A DNA stretch of 64,000 bases, from contig NZ_AJKS02000013.1 of assembly GCF_000265245.1 (NCBI RefSeq), forward strand, positions 1 to 64,000. The letters run 5' to 3'. Shown here one piece after another: positions 51,167-60,850 of the stretch (positions within the stretch are counted from its first letter, which is position 1; the number at the start of each line of letters is the position of its first letter). Both the position numbers and the translations under genes were made by a program. The notes under the pieces are model-generated. The model was not told where the DNA came from and did not search any database. It worked only from the letters and a program-made list of their open reading frames with translations. The DNA comes from Halomonas smyrnensis AAD6 (GTDB lineage Bacteria; Pseudomonadota; Gammaproteobacteria; Pseudomonadales; Halomonadaceae).

Positions 51167-52519
51167 CTAGAGCAGGAACAGGGTGGCCAGGCCCAGGAAG
51201 GACATGAAGCCGACCACGTCGGTGACCGTGGTCAGCACCACCGACCCGGACAGCGCCGGGTCGATGCCGAGGCGCTTGAGCAGCAGCGGGATGACGATGC
51301 CGGCGACGCCGGCGACGAGCATGTTGATCACCAGGGCGGCGGCGATGATGGCGCCGATGCCGATGCTGCCGAACCAGATGACCGCCAGCACCGCCACCAC
51401 CAGCGCCCACAGCAGGCCATTGAGCACCGCGATGCCGACTTCCTTGCGCAGCAGCCAGTTGCTGTTGGTGCGACTGATCTGGCCCAGGGCCAGGCCGCGG
51501 ATCGCCAGGGTCAGGGTCTGACTGCCGGCGATGCCGCCCATGCTGGCGACGATCGGCATCAGCACGGCCAGCGCCACCAGCTGATCCAGGGCCGCCTCGA
51601 AGCGGCCGATCACCCAGGCGGCCAGGAAGGCGGTCAGCAGGTTGATGCCGAGCCATACGGCGCGGCGCTTGGCGCTGGGCAGCACCGGGGCGAACAGGTC
51701 TTCCTCCTCGTCGAGGCCGGCCATGTTCATCAGCGCCTGCTCGGACTGCTCGCGGATCACGTCGACGATGTCATCGATCACGATGCGGCCGAGCAGCAGG
51801 CCGCGGCTATCCACCACCGGCGCCGAGACCAGGTCGTGGGTCTGGAACAGGGTGGCCACGTCGAGGGACTTCATGGTCACCTGGATGCTGTCCACGTCGC
51901 TGTCCATCAGGTCGGCCACGGCCTGTTCCTGATCGCTGGCCACCAGCCGGGCCAGCGGCAGCACGCCCATGAACAGGCCGTTGCGGTCCACCACCATCAG
52001 GCTGTCGGTGTTGTCGGGCACCTCCTGCTTCCAGCGCAGGAAGCGCTGCACGGTCTCCAGGCTGACGTCGGCGCGCACGGCGATGGTGTCGGTGCGCATC
52101 AGGCGGCCGGCGGAGTCCTCCTCGAAGGCCAGGGTCTCCTGCAGGCGGGCGCGCTGCAGCTCGTCCATGGAGCGCAGCATGTCCTCGGCGACCTGCTGCG
52201 GCAGGTCCTCGAACAGCTCGGCCAGGTCGGCGGTGTCGAGCCCGGCGGTGGCGGCCACGATCTCGGCGTGGTCCATGTCGTCGATCAGGGTGCTGCGCGC
52301 CTCGTCGTGGACGTGCAGCAGCACCTCGCCGTCGACCTCCTGAGGCACGCGCTCCCACAGCCGGATGCGCGCGTCGAGCGGCAGCGACTCCAGCAGCAGC
52401 GCGACCTCGGCGGGTTCCAGGTCGGCGATCACGTCGTCGACCCACTCCAGGTGTTCCTTCTCCAGCGCCAGGTGTATGCGCGACAGGCGGTGTTCCAGCG
52501 TCTCGGTCGTTTCGGTCAT
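51167..52519 (-). CDS. mgtE: Magnesium transporter MgtE
   Basis: A 450-residue magnesium channel. The N domain (1-130, helical with [14 protein letters not shown]), two CBS domains (about 135-255) that sense cytoplasmic Mg2+, a plug helix and five membrane segments (about 285-450) follow in the family order. [26 protein letters not shown] in the membrane part is the pore signature. AGGGAGA precedes the start. No M-box riboswitch was noticed in the 175-base divergent region shared with pyrD. Confidence 0.95.
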   Translation of the reverse strand: MTETTETLEHRLSRIHLALEKEHLEWVDDVIADLEPAEVALLLESLPLDARIRLWERVPQEVDGEVLLHVHDEARSTLIDDMDHAEIVAATAGLDTADLAELFEDLPQQVAEDMLRSMDELQRARLQETLAFEEDSAGRLMRTDTIAVRADVSLETVQRFLRWKQEVPDNTDSLMVVDRNGLFMGVLPLARLVASDQEQAVADLMDSDVDSIQVTMKSLDVATLFQTHDLVSAPVVDSRGLLLGRIVIDDIVDVIREQSEQALMNMAGLDEEEDLFAPVLPSAKRRAVWLGINLLTAFLAAWVIGRFEAALDQLVALAVLMPIVASMGGIAGSQTLTLAIRGLALGQISRTNSNWLLRKEVGIAVLNGLLWALVVAVLAVIWFGSIGIGAIIAAALVINMLVAGVAGIVIPLLLKRLGIDPALSGSVVLTTVTDVVGFMSFLGLATLFLL

Positions 52520-52694
52520 GGCGTCTCCCTGGCGGGGCGGCGTCGCCCGCGGTCTGTTCCGTGTCGGACATTCCGATGTCCGGTCGGTCCATCATACAAG
52601 AAGTGCCGGCCGGTCGTTGGCATTGGCGTTCGTCGTGGCGGGTCGGCTGCGCTATACTCGCGCCCGATTTTCCGCCGCCGTCTCAGGAGCCGCC

Positions 52695-53711
52695 ATGTAT
52701 TCCCTCGCCCGTTCGCTGCTGTTCCGTCTCGATGCCGAGAAGGCCCATGGCCTGGCGCTGTCGGGGCTGGATCTGGCGGACCGCCTCGGCCTGGCGAAGG
52801 CCATGGGCGAGCGCGTCGACGATCCGGTGGAGCTGATGGGGCTGCGTTTCCCCAACCGGGTGGGACTGGCCGCCGGGCTCGACAAGAACGCCGACCATCT
52901 GGACGCCCTGGGCGCGCTCGGCTTCGGCTTCGTCGAGGTCGGCACCGTGACGCCCAAGCCCCAGGACGGCAACCCGAAGCCGCGGCTGTTCCGCCTGCCC
53001 GGGGCCGGCGCCATCATCAACCGCATGGGCTTCAACAACGCCGGCGTCGACCACCTGATCGCCAGGGTGAAGGCCAGCCGTTACCGGGGCGTGATCGGCA
53101 TCAACATCGGCAAGAACCTGACCACGCCGGTGGAGCAGGCGGTAGACGACTATCTCCACTGCCTGGAGAAGGTGCATGCCCACGCCCACTACATCACCGT
53201 GAACATCTCCTCGCCCAACACCCCCGGGCTTCGCAACCTCCAGTTCGGCGAGCATCTGGACGAGCTGCTGGGCACGCTGCGCGAGGCGGGGGACCGGCTC
53301 GATCGCGACAGCGGGCGTCGCGTGCCGCTGGCGGTCAAGATCGCGCCGGACATGGACGCCGAGGAGGTCGCCCTGGTGGCGCGCAGCCTCGAGGCCAATC
53401 GCATCGACGCGGTGATCGCCACCAATACCACCATCGCGCGAGAGGCGGTGGTCGGGCTGACCCACGGCGACGAGCAGGGCGGGCTGTCGGGCCGGCCGGT
53501 GTTCGAGGCCTCCAACACCGTGATTCGCGAGCTGCGCCGTCATCTGCCGACCCTGCCGATCATCGGCGTGGGCGGCATCGACAGCGGCGAGGCGGCGGCG
53601 GCCAAGAGCGAGGCCGGGGCGGACCTGGTCCAGCTCTATTCCGGCTTCATCTACCGCGGGCCGGCGCTGGTCGGGGAATGCGCCCGGGCGCTGCGCGACC
53701 GTCGTCGCTGA
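52695..53711 (+). CDS. pyrD: Dihydroorotate dehydrogenase (quinone), class 2
   Basis: A 338-residue membrane-associated flavoenzyme that oxidises dihydroorotate with quinone in pyrimidine synthesis. The N-terminal helix [20 protein letters not shown] docks on the membrane, and the catalytic serine is in [12 protein letters not shown], which marks class 2. FMN-binding parts [12 protein letters not shown] and [13 protein letters not shown] are clear. CAGGAG precedes the start at 52695 and TATACT at 52653-52658 may be the -10 box. Confidence 0.96.
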   Translation: MYSLARSLLFRLDAEKAHGLALSGLDLADRLGLAKAMGERVDDPVELMGLRFPNRVGLAAGLDKNADHLDALGALGFGFVEVGTVTPKPQDGNPKPRLFRLPGAGAIINRMGFNNAGVDHLIARVKASRYRGVIGINIGKNLTTPVEQAVDDYLHCLEKVHAHAHYITVNISSPNTPGLRNLQFGEHLDELLGTLREAGDRLDRDSGRRVPLAVKIAPDMDAEEVALVARSLEANRIDAVIATNTTIAREAVVGLTHGDEQGGLSGRPVFEASNTVIRELRRHLPTLPIIGVGGIDSGEAAAAKSEAGADLVQLYSGFIYRGPALVGECARALRDRRR

Positions 53712-53729
53712 GGCGGGCGACGCATTAAA

Positions 53730-53752
53730 AAGCCCGCGCTGGGCGCGGGCTT
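53730..53752. terminator. Bidirectional terminator between pyrD and rmf
   Basis: A ten-base stem with a three-base loop (53730-53739 with 53743-53752), A run on the left. It lies between convergent genes. Confidence 0.85.
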
Positions 53753-53802
53753 GGGAGGTTGGGTTCGTCTGGGGAACGAAGGGACGATCTGCCTGATCGG
53801 GG

Positions 53803-54009
53803 TCAGATCACCATGGGGTTCTTGTGAATACCGGAGACCCCTGTCATTCCGGACCATTGGTCTCCACGACCTTCACGCCAACCGCTCATCCAGTACTCTC
53901 TTAGGTTGATGTCCTGGTTCGGACAATCATCGCGGGAACGACCTGAGACACCCGCCTTGTACCCGTGAACAAAGGCACGCTGGAAGCGATCACGTTTCTG
54001 TCGTTTCAT
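53803..54009 (-). CDS. rmf: Ribosome modulation factor
   Basis: A 68-residue basic protein. MKRQKRDRFQRAFVHGYKAG and GRSRDDCPNQDINLREYWMSGWREGR are the conserved Rmf blocks. It dimerises 70S ribosomes into inactive 100S particles in stationary phase or stress. It is longer than the 55-residue E. coli form because of a tail (QWSGMTGVSGIHKNPMVI), as in Pseudomonas. AGAGGTAG precedes the start. Its position between pyrD and rlmKL is the Pseudomonas order. Confidence 0.95.
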   Translation of the reverse strand: MKRQKRDRFQRAFVHGYKAGVSGRSRDDCPNQDINLREYWMSGWREGRGDQWSGMTGVSGIHKNPMVI

Positions 54010-54268
54010 TGGTCTACCTCTTGCTAAAGGCACCGATGGCAGCGACGCTCTGGGCGTCACGACCGTGACTTGAGGGTGTCGATACGGCACAGCGCGTACT
54101 GTGTCGACAGGTCCTTGCCCTCATGACAGGAACGCATGCGTTGTCTGGTAGCTACCACTTTATTCATAGCGCAACCTGGTCGATGCCGTCGACAGGTGAT
54201 TTGTAACAAAGCGTACATTCAGGCGTCACGCGGACGTGGCGGGCCTGAAGCCACCCGATGGATTTCTC

Positions 54269-56467
54269 ATGACCGAACGACGAGCTACCGACTCTCTGGC
54301 CTTCCTCGCCACCTGTCCCAAGGGGCTGGAACTGCTGGTGTCCGACGAGCTGGCCGCGCTGGGCGCCACGCCCGGCAAGACGACCCTGGCCGGGGTGCAC
54401 TTCCAGGCCGATCTCGAGACGGCCTATCGGGCCTGCCTGTGGTCGCGGCTGGCCAACCGGGTGGTGCTGTGCCTGGTGCGCGAGGAGGGCATCGAGACCC
54501 CCGACCAGCTGCGCGCGGCCACGGCCGCCGTGGCCTGGGGCGAGCACCTGCCGCGGGGCGCGACCCTGGCGGTGGACTTCCACGGCCGCTCCACCGAGAT
54601 TCGCCACACCCGCTTCGGCGCCCAGACCGTCAAGGACGGCGTGGTCGATCGCCTGCAGGCCGACGGCCAGCCGCGGCCGAACGTCGATACCCGCCAGCCG
54701 GACCTGCGCCTCTACGCCCACCTGCATCGCGGCCGGCTGACCCTGGGCATCGACTTCGCCGGCGACAGCCTGCATCGCCGCGGCTATCGCCGCGACGTGG
54801 GCCACGCGCCGCTCAAGGAGAACCTGGCCGCCGCGCTGCTGATCCGCGCCGGCTGGCCCGAGCGGGCCCGCGAGGGCCAGCCGCTGGTCGACCCGCTGTG
54901 CGGCGCCGGCACCCTGCTGATCGAGGCGGCGATGATGGCCGCCGACATGGCGCCCAACCTCAACCGCGAGCGCTTCGGCTTCCAGGGCTGGGCCGGCCAC
55001 GACAAGGCCCGCTGGCAGGAGATCAAGCGCGAGGCCGAGGCCCGGGCCAGCATCGGCCGCAAGCGCTGCCGCTGCCGGATCCACGGCTTCGACCAGAGCC
55101 CGCCGGCGCTGTCGTCGGCCAAGGCCAACGCCATGCGCGCCGGCATTCCGGCGCTGATCACCCTGAAGGGCGCGAGCCTCACCGAGCTCAAGCGCCCCGA
55201 GGATCTCGACCCGGAGGCGAAGGGCCTCGTGATCACCAACCCGCCCTACGGCGAGCGTCTCGGCGAGCTGCCCGAGTTGGTCGGCCTCTACGCCGATCTC
55301 GGCGAGCGGGCGCGCCAGGCCTTTCCGGGCTGGCGCCTGGCGCTGTTCACCGGCAATCCGGACCTCGGCCATCGCACCGGGCTGCGCGCCCACAAGCAGT
55401 ATTCGCTGAAGAACGGCCCGCTGGACGCCAAGCTGCTGCTGATGGACGTGCCGGAGGGCGCCCATGACGCTGGCAACGGCGAGCCCGCAGCGTCCGCTCC
55501 GCCGCCGCGCTCCGAGGGCGCGCAGATGTTCGCCAATCGCCTGACCAAGAACCGCAAGCGGCTGAAGAAGTGGCTCAAGCGCTCCGGCGAGACCTGCTAC
55601 CGGCTGTATGACGCCGACATGCCGGAATACGCCCTGGCCATCGACGTCTACGGCGATCATGTGCACGTGCAGGAGTACGCGCCGCCGAAGTCGATCGATG
55701 CCGGCCAGGCCCAGAAGCGGCTGTTCGAGGCGCTGGCGGTGATTCCGGAAGAGCTGGAGGTCGATGCCAGCCGGGTGGTGGTCAAGCGCCGCGAGCGCCA
55801 GAGTGGCCGCGCCCAGTACCAGAAGCAGGCCGCCAGCGGCGAGCGCTTCGAGGTCCGGGAAGGGGCGGCCCGGGTGTGGGTGAACCTGCGCGACTACCTC
55901 GACACCGGGCTGTTCCTCGATCACCGTCCGGTGCGGCGCATGCTCGGCGAGATGGCCCAGGGCAAGCGCTTCCTGAACCTGTTCTGCTATACCGCCACGG
56001 CCACCGTGCAGGCCGCCCTCGGCGGCGCCTCGGACAGCGTCAGCGTGGACCTGTCGAACACCTACCTCGACTGGGCCCGGGACAACTTCGCCCTGAACCG
56101 GCTCGATCCCTCGCGTCACCGCGTAGTGCGCGACGACTGCTTCCAGTGGCTCGAGACCGCCGGTGTCCACTTCGACCTGATCTTCATGGACCCGCCGACC
56201 TTCTCGAACTCGAAGAAGATGGCCGACACCCTGGACGTGCAGCGCGACCACGGCCGGCTGGTGCGCCTGGCCATGGCGCGACTGGCGCCCGGTGGCACCC
56301 TGGTGTTCTCCAACAACCAGCGCCGCTTCAAGCTCGACACCGAGCTGGGCGAGGCCTACGCGGTGGAGGACATCTCGGCGAAGACGTTCGACCCGGACTT
56401 CAATCGTCGCCCGGACCTGCATCACGTCTTCCTGATTCGCCACAAGGAGGGTGCCGCCGAGGCATGA
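54269..56467 (+). CDS. rlmL: Bifunctional 23S rRNA methyltransferase RlmKL
   Basis: A 732-residue fusion of two methyltransferases that modify G2445 (m2G) and G2069 (m7G). Order: THUMP domain (about 45-155), RlmL catalytic part with DPLCGAGTLLIEAA and NPPYGERLG, then RlmK part with FLNLFCYTATATVQAALGG and MDPPTFSNSKKM. The start at 54269 gives MTERRATDSLAFLATCPKGLE as in relatives; a GTG at 54236 is less likely. The stop overlaps the next gene by four bases. Confidence 0.94.
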   Translation: MTERRATDSLAFLATCPKGLELLVSDELAALGATPGKTTLAGVHFQADLETAYRACLWSRLANRVVLCLVREEGIETPDQLRAATAAVAWGEHLPRGATLAVDFHGRSTEIRHTRFGAQTVKDGVVDRLQADGQPRPNVDTRQPDLRLYAHLHRGRLTLGIDFAGDSLHRRGYRRDVGHAPLKENLAAALLIRAGWPERAREGQPLVDPLCGAGTLLIEAAMMAADMAPNLNRERFGFQGWAGHDKARWQEIKREAEARASIGRKRCRCRIHGFDQSPPALSSAKANAMRAGIPALITLKGASLTELKRPEDLDPEAKGLVITNPPYGERLGELPELVGLYADLGERARQAFPGWRLALFTGNPDLGHRTGLRAHKQYSLKNGPLDAKLLLMDVPEGAHDAGNGEPAASAPPPRSEGAQMFANRLTKNRKRLKKWLKRSGETCYRLYDADMPEYALAIDVYGDHVHVQEYAPPKSIDAGQAQKRLFEALAVIPEELEVDASRVVVKRRERQSGRAQYQKQAASGERFEVREGAARVWVNLRDYLDTGLFLDHRPVRRMLGEMAQGKRFLNLFCYTATATVQAALGGASDSVSVDLSNTYLDWARDNFALNRLDPSRHRVVRDDCFQWLETAGVHFDLIFMDPPTFSNSKKMADTLDVQRDHGRLVRLAMARLAPGGTLVFSNNQRRFKLDTELGEAYAVEDISAKTFDPDFNRRPDLHHVFLIRHKEGAAEA

Positions 56468-56805
56468 TCCAGCTGACGCTCTACACCACGCTCGGCTGCC
56501 ACCTTTGCGAGACGCTGGAGGCCGGGCTTTCGCGCCTGGCCGGCGTCGAGTATTGCCTGACGCGGGTCGAGATCGGCGACGACGAGGCGCTGCTGGCGCG
56601 CTTCGGCGAGCGCATTCCGGTGCTGGTGGACGAGACGGGGGCGGCGCTGGAGGGCGCCGTCTCCCCGGCGGGGCTGGCCGAGTGGCTGGCCGCACGGGGC
56701 TGGCTGGACGAAAACGCCTGGCAGGCGATGCCGGGTGGTGAGAGCGAGGCGCCGTCGGAGCCGGGTGGCGCGGTGATGCGCCGGGGGCGGCGCTACCTGA
56801 GCTGA
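56464..56805 (+). CDS. Glutaredoxin-like protein (DUF836)
   Basis: A 113-residue thioredoxin-fold protein with CHLC (residues 12-15) in LGCHLCETLEAGL and a cis-proline region ERIPVLVDETG, matching the DUF836/glutaredoxin-2-like family. The C-terminal 30 residues are an extra polar tail. Its ATG overlaps the rlmKL stop (ATGA), so the two are coupled, an association common in this group. Redox partner unknown. Confidence 0.88.
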   Translation: MIQLTLYTTLGCHLCETLEAGLSRLAGVEYCLTRVEIGDDEALLARFGERIPVLVDETGAALEGAVSPAGLAEWLAARGWLDENAWQAMPGGESEAPSEPGGAVMRRGRRYLS

Positions 56806-56810
56806 CGAGC

Positions 56811-57092
56811 CTAGAGCGGGTCGAGCAGCGACAGCTGGTTGACCGCATCGCGCCCTTCCGGGCTGTGGTCGTCGGCTTCCAGTACCTTGTGGAAGCCGCG
56901 CGAGGCCTGGATGGTGGCCTCGTCCTCGAGCCACATCATGGCCTGGCCGTGGTCGTCGGCGAGCCGATGCTTGAGCCCGCCGAACTGGGTGCCGATCTGG
57001 CCCCAGGCGCGGCTGAAGATCCAGTCGCCGAACATGTCCTGATGGACATGTACCAGCACATAGTCATGGTCGGTTTCCCAGCGGACGATCAC
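56811..57092 (-). CDS. Small WGR-domain protein
   Basis: A 93-residue protein formed almost wholly by a WGR domain: RAWGQIGTQFGGLKHRL is the motif region, with Gln in place of the usual Arg, followed by a helix EDEATIQASRGFHKVLEADD. WGR domains in PARPs bind nucleic acid; stand-alone bacterial versions have no settled function. The start is GTG at 57092, with GGGAG six bases upstream. It is convergent with the glutaredoxin-like gene, five bases apart, and divergent from pdxB. Confidence 0.75.
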   Translation of the reverse strand: MIVRWETDHDYVLVHVHQDMFGDWIFSRAWGQIGTQFGGLKHRLADDHGQAMMWLEDEATIQASRGFHKVLEADDHSPEGRDAVNQLSLLDPL

Positions 57093-57165
57093 GGCGACTC
57101 CCGAGGTCGGCGGCGGCGCGACGCGCACCGCTCGTGTAACATGACCCGTATTGTAAGGCCTTGTG

Positions 57166-57193
57166 TTCCATGGACAAGTTTCCATGGACAAGT
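57166..57193. repeat. 14-bp perfect tandem duplication upstream of pdxB
   Basis: TTCCATGGACAAGT occurs twice in a row, ending 19 bases before the pdxB start codon, just ahead of the ribosome binding site GAGAGGAAGG. Each copy holds the small palindrome TCCATGGA. Confidence 0.9.
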
Positions 57194-57212
57194 CAATCGA
57201 GAGGAAGGACCC

Positions 57213-58376
57213 ATGAGAATCGTCGTCGACGCCAACGTGCCGGCCGCCGAGGCCTGTTTCGGGCCGCTGGGCGAAGTGATCCGGGTGCCCGGCCGCGAGA
57301 TCGATGCCGACACGGTGCGCGACGCCGATGCGCTGGTGGTGCGCTCCATCACCCGCGTCGACGAGGCCCTGGTGGCCGGTTCCCGGCTGCGCTTCGTCGG
57401 CACCTGCACCATCGGCACCGACCACGTCGACCAGGCGGCGCTGGCCGCGCGCGACATCGGCTTCGCCAGCGCCCCGGGCTGCAACGCCGAGGCGGTTGTC
57501 GACTACGTGCTGACGAGCCTCGCGACCCTGGCCGAGCGCCAGGGCTTCTCGCTGCTGGAGCGCACGGTCGGCATCGTCGGGGTCGGCAACGTCGGCGGCC
57601 GGCTGCGCGCGCGCCTGGAGGCCATGGGCATCGCCTGCCTGGCCTGCGACCCGCCCAGGGTGGAAGCAGAGAGCATCGAGGCGGAGGGCGAGGCAGGTTT
57701 CCATGAGCTTGACGCGCTGATCGACGCCTGCGACGTGCTGTGCCTGCACACCCCGCTGGTGCGCGACGGCCACCACGCCACCCGGCACCTGCTCGATGCC
57801 CGGCGCATCGCCGAGCTGGCGCCGGGGACCATCGTGCTCAACGCCGGGCGCGGCGACTGCCTGGACGGCCAGGCGCTGCGCTCGCGGCTCTCGGGGCGGG
57901 GCGACATCACGGCGGTGCTCGATGTCTGGGAGGACGAGCCCGGCATCGACGCCGCGCTGTGCGACCTGGCGGCGATCGCCACGCCGCATATCGCCGGCCA
58001 CAGCCGCGACGGCAAGCTGCGCGGCACCCACGCCATCTATCAGGCGCTGACCCAGCGCTTCGGCCTGCCGGCGCGGCTGACCCTGGCGGATCTGTCGCCG
58101 GCGCCGCCGCTGGCCGCCCTGACCCTCGACGGCGGCCTGACGGTAGAGGAGGCGCTGCGGCTGTGCATGCGCGCGGTCTACGACGTGCGCCGCGACCATG
58201 ATGCCCTGCACCGGGAGAGCCGCCGCCAGGGCATGGCGGTCGGCTTCGACGACTGCCGCGCGAATTACCCGCTGCGCCGGGAGTTCTCGACCCTGGCCGT
58301 CGGGCTGCGCCCGGCGGCCGAGGCCCTGGCCGCGCCGCTTGCGGCCGCCGGCTTCCGGGTGGCCACAAGCGCCTAG
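57213..58376 (+). CDS. pdxB: Erythronate-4-phosphate dehydrogenase
   Basis: A 387-residue D-2-hydroxyacid dehydrogenase for the second step of pyridoxal phosphate synthesis. The NAD fold GIVGVGNVGGRL is at 120-131; the family opening MRIVVDANVPAAEACFG and the C-terminal dimerisation domain (about 290-385) separate PdxB from SerA. GAGAGGAAGG precedes the start. The last codons (VATSA, stop TAG) lie inside a partial unit of the same repeat that follows the gene. Confidence 0.95.
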   Translation: MRIVVDANVPAAEACFGPLGEVIRVPGREIDADTVRDADALVVRSITRVDEALVAGSRLRFVGTCTIGTDHVDQAALAARDIGFASAPGCNAEAVVDYVLTSLATLAERQGFSLLERTVGIVGVGNVGGRLRARLEAMGIACLACDPPRVEAESIEAEGEAGFHELDALIDACDVLCLHTPLVRDGHHATRHLLDARRIAELAPGTIVLNAGRGDCLDGQALRSRLSGRGDITAVLDVWEDEPGIDAALCDLAAIATPHIAGHSRDGKLRGTHAIYQALTQRFGLPARLTLADLSPAPPLAALTLDGGLTVEEALRLCMRAVYDVRRDHDALHRESRRQGMAVGFDDCRANYPLRREFSTLAVGLRPAAEALAAPLAAAGFRVATSA

Positions 58377-58403
58377 CGCCGGGCCACAAGCGCCGAGCCA
58401 CAA
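58376..58403 (+). repeat. Two copies of the GCGCCGRGCCACAA repeat
   Basis: Two 14-bp units (58376-58389 and 58390-58403), variants of the unit repeated after lolA with C for T at one site. A partial unit GCCACAAGCGCC precedes them and forms the last codons of pdxB. A terminator with the same stem as the lolA one follows after one base. Confidence 0.85.
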
Positions 58404-58404
58404 G

Positions 58405-58434
58405 AAAACCCGAAGGCCAAGGCCCTCGGGTTTT
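58405..58434. terminator. Bidirectional terminator between pdxB and htpX
   Basis: A fourteen-base stem starting AAAACCCGAAGGCC, with one mismatch (58405-58418 with 58421-58434), between convergent genes. It is nearly identical to the terminator at 41040-41069. Confidence 0.9.
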
Positions 58435-58471
58435 CGTTTGCTTCAGTCGGTTCACGCTGTCGCGTTGCCGC

Positions 58472-59371
58472 TTACTGCCGGTAGGCCGCTTCCTTGAGCG
58501 CGCGGATGCGGTCGTCCAGGGGCGGGTGGCTGGCGAACAGCCGCTCCATCAGCTTGCGGGTCTGGCCGGTGGTGATGGCGAACGCGGTCAGGGTGTCCGG
58601 CATCTGGTCGGCCATCTGGGTCTCGGCCTTGAGCCGGCCGAGGGCATTGATCATGGCGCCGCTGCCGGCCAGCCTGGCGCCCGCGGCGTCGGCGCGGTAC
58701 TCGCGGAAGCGCGAGAACCAGGCGACGATGGCCGAGGCGATCAGGCCGAACACGATCTCGGCGACGATCACCACCGCGAAATAGCCGAAGAAGCCCAGGC
58801 CTTCGTTGTCATCCTTGCGCAGGAAGCTGTCGACCAGCTGGGCCACTACGCGGGCGAAGAACATCACGAAGGTGTTCAGCACGCCCTGAACCAGCGCCAG
58901 GGTCACCATGTCGCCGTTGGCCACGTGGCCGATCTCGTGGGCCAGCACCGCGCGCACCTCTTCCGGGCGCATGCGGTTGAGCAGGCCGGCGGAGACCGCC
59001 ACCAGGGCGTCGTCCTTGTTCCAGCCGGTGGCGAAGGCGTTGGACTGCTCGGCGGGGAAGATGCCCACTTCCGGCATCTTGATGCCGGCCTCGCGGGCCA
59101 GCTCGCCCACGGTGTCCAGCAGCCACTGCTCGGTGCTGTTGGAGGGCTGCTCGATGATCACCGTGCCGGTGCTGCGCTTGGCCATCCACTTGGAGATGAA
59201 CAGCGACACCATGGAGCCGGCCATGCCGAAGATGAAGCAGAAGATCAGCAGGCTGTTGAAGTTGATGCCCTGGGCGCTGAGGTAGGGCTCCACGCCGAGC
59301 AGTCGCAGGGTGATGCTGGCCACCAGGATCACCGCCAGGTTGGTGCCCAGGAACAGCAGGATTCTCATCAT
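58472..59371 (-). CDS. htpX: Membrane protease HtpX
   Basis: A 299-residue M48 zinc metalloprotease of the inner membrane. The zinc motif HEIGH is at 145-149 and the third ligand Glu follows in [11 protein letters not shown]. Two hydrophobic segments precede the protease domain and two follow it. It degrades misfolded membrane proteins alongside FtsH. The start MMRILLF at 59371 matches E. coli; GGGAGAG is upstream. Confidence 0.95.
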   Translation of the reverse strand: MMRILLFLGTNLAVILVASITLRLLGVEPYLSAQGINFNSLLIFCFIFGMAGSMVSLFISKWMAKRSTGTVIIEQPSNSTEQWLLDTVGELAREAGIKMPEVGIFPAEQSNAFATGWNKDDALVAVSAGLLNRMRPEEVRAVLAHEIGHVANGDMVTLALVQGVLNTFVMFFARVVAQLVDSFLRKDDNEGLGFFGYFAVVIVAEIVFGLIASAIVAWFSRFREYRADAAGARLAGSGAMINALGRLKAETQMADQMPDTLTAFAITTGQTRKLMERLFASHPPLDDRIRALKEAAYRQ

Positions 59372-59515
59372 TGCCGGAACTCTCCCATGAGGGTTGTCGT
59401 GCAGGCGCCGCGCCCGGATGGGCGCGGCGAGTAGAAGCAACTGCTTAGATACGGACTTTCGTCGAGGGTTTCAAGCGCGACGTCGCCGTGGGCTCATCGA
59501 CGATGGCCATGCGGC

Positions 59516-60745
59516 TCACTGGCGGTAGCGCGACAGGAATCGCGCGAAGCGATCCAGGGCGTCGTCGAGCTGCTCGGCCCAGGGCAGGGTGACGATGCGC
59601 ACGTGGTCCGGCTCGGGCCAGTTGAAGGCCGTGCCCTGCACCAGCAGGATCTTCTCCTGCAGCAGCAGGTCGAGCACCAGCTGCTGGTCATCCTGGATGT
59701 TGAACACCTTGGGGTCGAGGCGCGGGAAGGCGTAGAGCGCGCCCTTGGCCTTGGTGCAGGACACGCCGGGAATGGCGTTCAGCTTCTCGTGCGTGATGTC
59801 GCGCTGGGCCAGCAGCCGGCCGCCGGGCAGCACCAGGTCGTTGATCGACTGGTAGCCGCCCAGCGCGGTCTGGATGGCGTGCTGGGCCGGCACGTTGGCG
59901 CACAGGCGCATCGAGGCCAGCATGTTGAGGCCCTGGATGTAGTCCTGGGCGCGCTGCTTGGCGATGCTGCCCGACAGCGTCATCCAGCCGCTGCGGAAAC
60001 CGGCGCAGCGATAGCTCTTGGACAGCCCGTTCATGGTCACCACCAGCTGGTCGTCGCCGGCCAGGGAGCCGGTGGAGACGTGCTCGGTGCCATCGTAGAG
60101 GATCTTGTCGTAGATCTCGTCGGAGAACACCACCAGGTTGTGCTCGTGGGCGATCGCCAGCAGTTCGCGCACCACCTCCGGCGGATAGACGGCGCCGGTG
60201 GGGTTGTTGGGATTGATGATGACGATGGCCCGGGTGTGCTCGGTGACCTTCTTGCGGATGTCGTCGAGATCGGGCGCCCAGTCGGCCTGCTCGTCGCACA
60301 GGTAGTGCACGGCGCGGCCGCCGGAGAGGTTGGTGGCGGCGGTCCACAGCGGATAGTCCGGCGCCGGGATCAGCACCTCGTCGCCGTCGTTGAGCAGCGC
60401 CTGGAGCGAGATGGTGATCAGCTCGGAGACCCCGTTGCCGACGAACACGTCCTCGACGCCGACGCCGGGAATGCCCTTGCGCTGGCACTCCTGCATGATC
60501 GCCTTGCGCGCCGAGTAGAGCCCCTTGGAATCGCAGTAGCCCTGAGCGGTGGCCAGGTTGCGCATCACGTCCTGGAGGATCTCCTCCGGGGCCTCGAAGC
60601 CGAACGGCGCGGGATTGCCGATGTTCAGCTTGAGGATGCGCTGACCCTCCTCTTCCAGGCGCTTGGCGTGGTCGAGCACCGGGCCGCGGATGTCATAGCA
60701 GACGTTGTCGAGCTTGTGCGATTTCCTGAGCGAGGCAGTGTCCAT
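59516..60745 (-). CDS. alaA: Glutamate-pyruvate aminotransferase AlaA
   Basis: A 409-residue class I PLP aminotransferase that makes alanine from pyruvate and glutamate. The PLP lysine is K243 in NGLSKSYRCAGFRSGW; INPNNPTGAVY and FSDEIYDK are cofactor contacts. The N terminus MDTASLRKSHKLDNVCYDIRGP matches the YfbQ/AlaA group. It lies upstream of htpX, as in Pseudomonas. It is 105 bases after rbgA on the same strand. Confidence 0.92.
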   Translation of the reverse strand: MDTASLRKSHKLDNVCYDIRGPVLDHAKRLEEEGQRILKLNIGNPAPFGFEAPEEILQDVMRNLATAQGYCDSKGLYSARKAIMQECQRKGIPGVGVEDVFVGNGVSELITISLQALLNDGDEVLIPAPDYPLWTAATNLSGGRAVHYLCDEQADWAPDLDDIRKKVTEHTRAIVIINPNNPTGAVYPPEVVRELLAIAHEHNLVVFSDEIYDKILYDGTEHVSTGSLAGDDQLVVTMNGLSKSYRCAGFRSGWMTLSGSIAKQRAQDYIQGLNMLASMRLCANVPAQHAIQTALGGYQSINDLVLPGGRLLAQRDITHEKLNAIPGVSCTKAKGALYAFPRLDPKVFNIQDDQQLVLDLLLQEKILLVQGTAFNWPEPDHVRIVTLPWAEQLDDALDRFARFLSRYRQ

Positions 60746-60850
60746 GGGGTCGAGTCCAGTGGTGTCCAGGGCCGCCGGGCGGCGGGGTGATCGTCTTGGT
60801 GAGAGAAAGGTGCGCGAGAAGGGCGCGTGACACCGGTCACGCGAGCCGTC

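Noticed and set aside
52520..52694. A magnesium riboswitch between pyrD and mgtE
   Set aside because: The 175-base region is short and shows no M-box-like conserved helices that I could find by eye.
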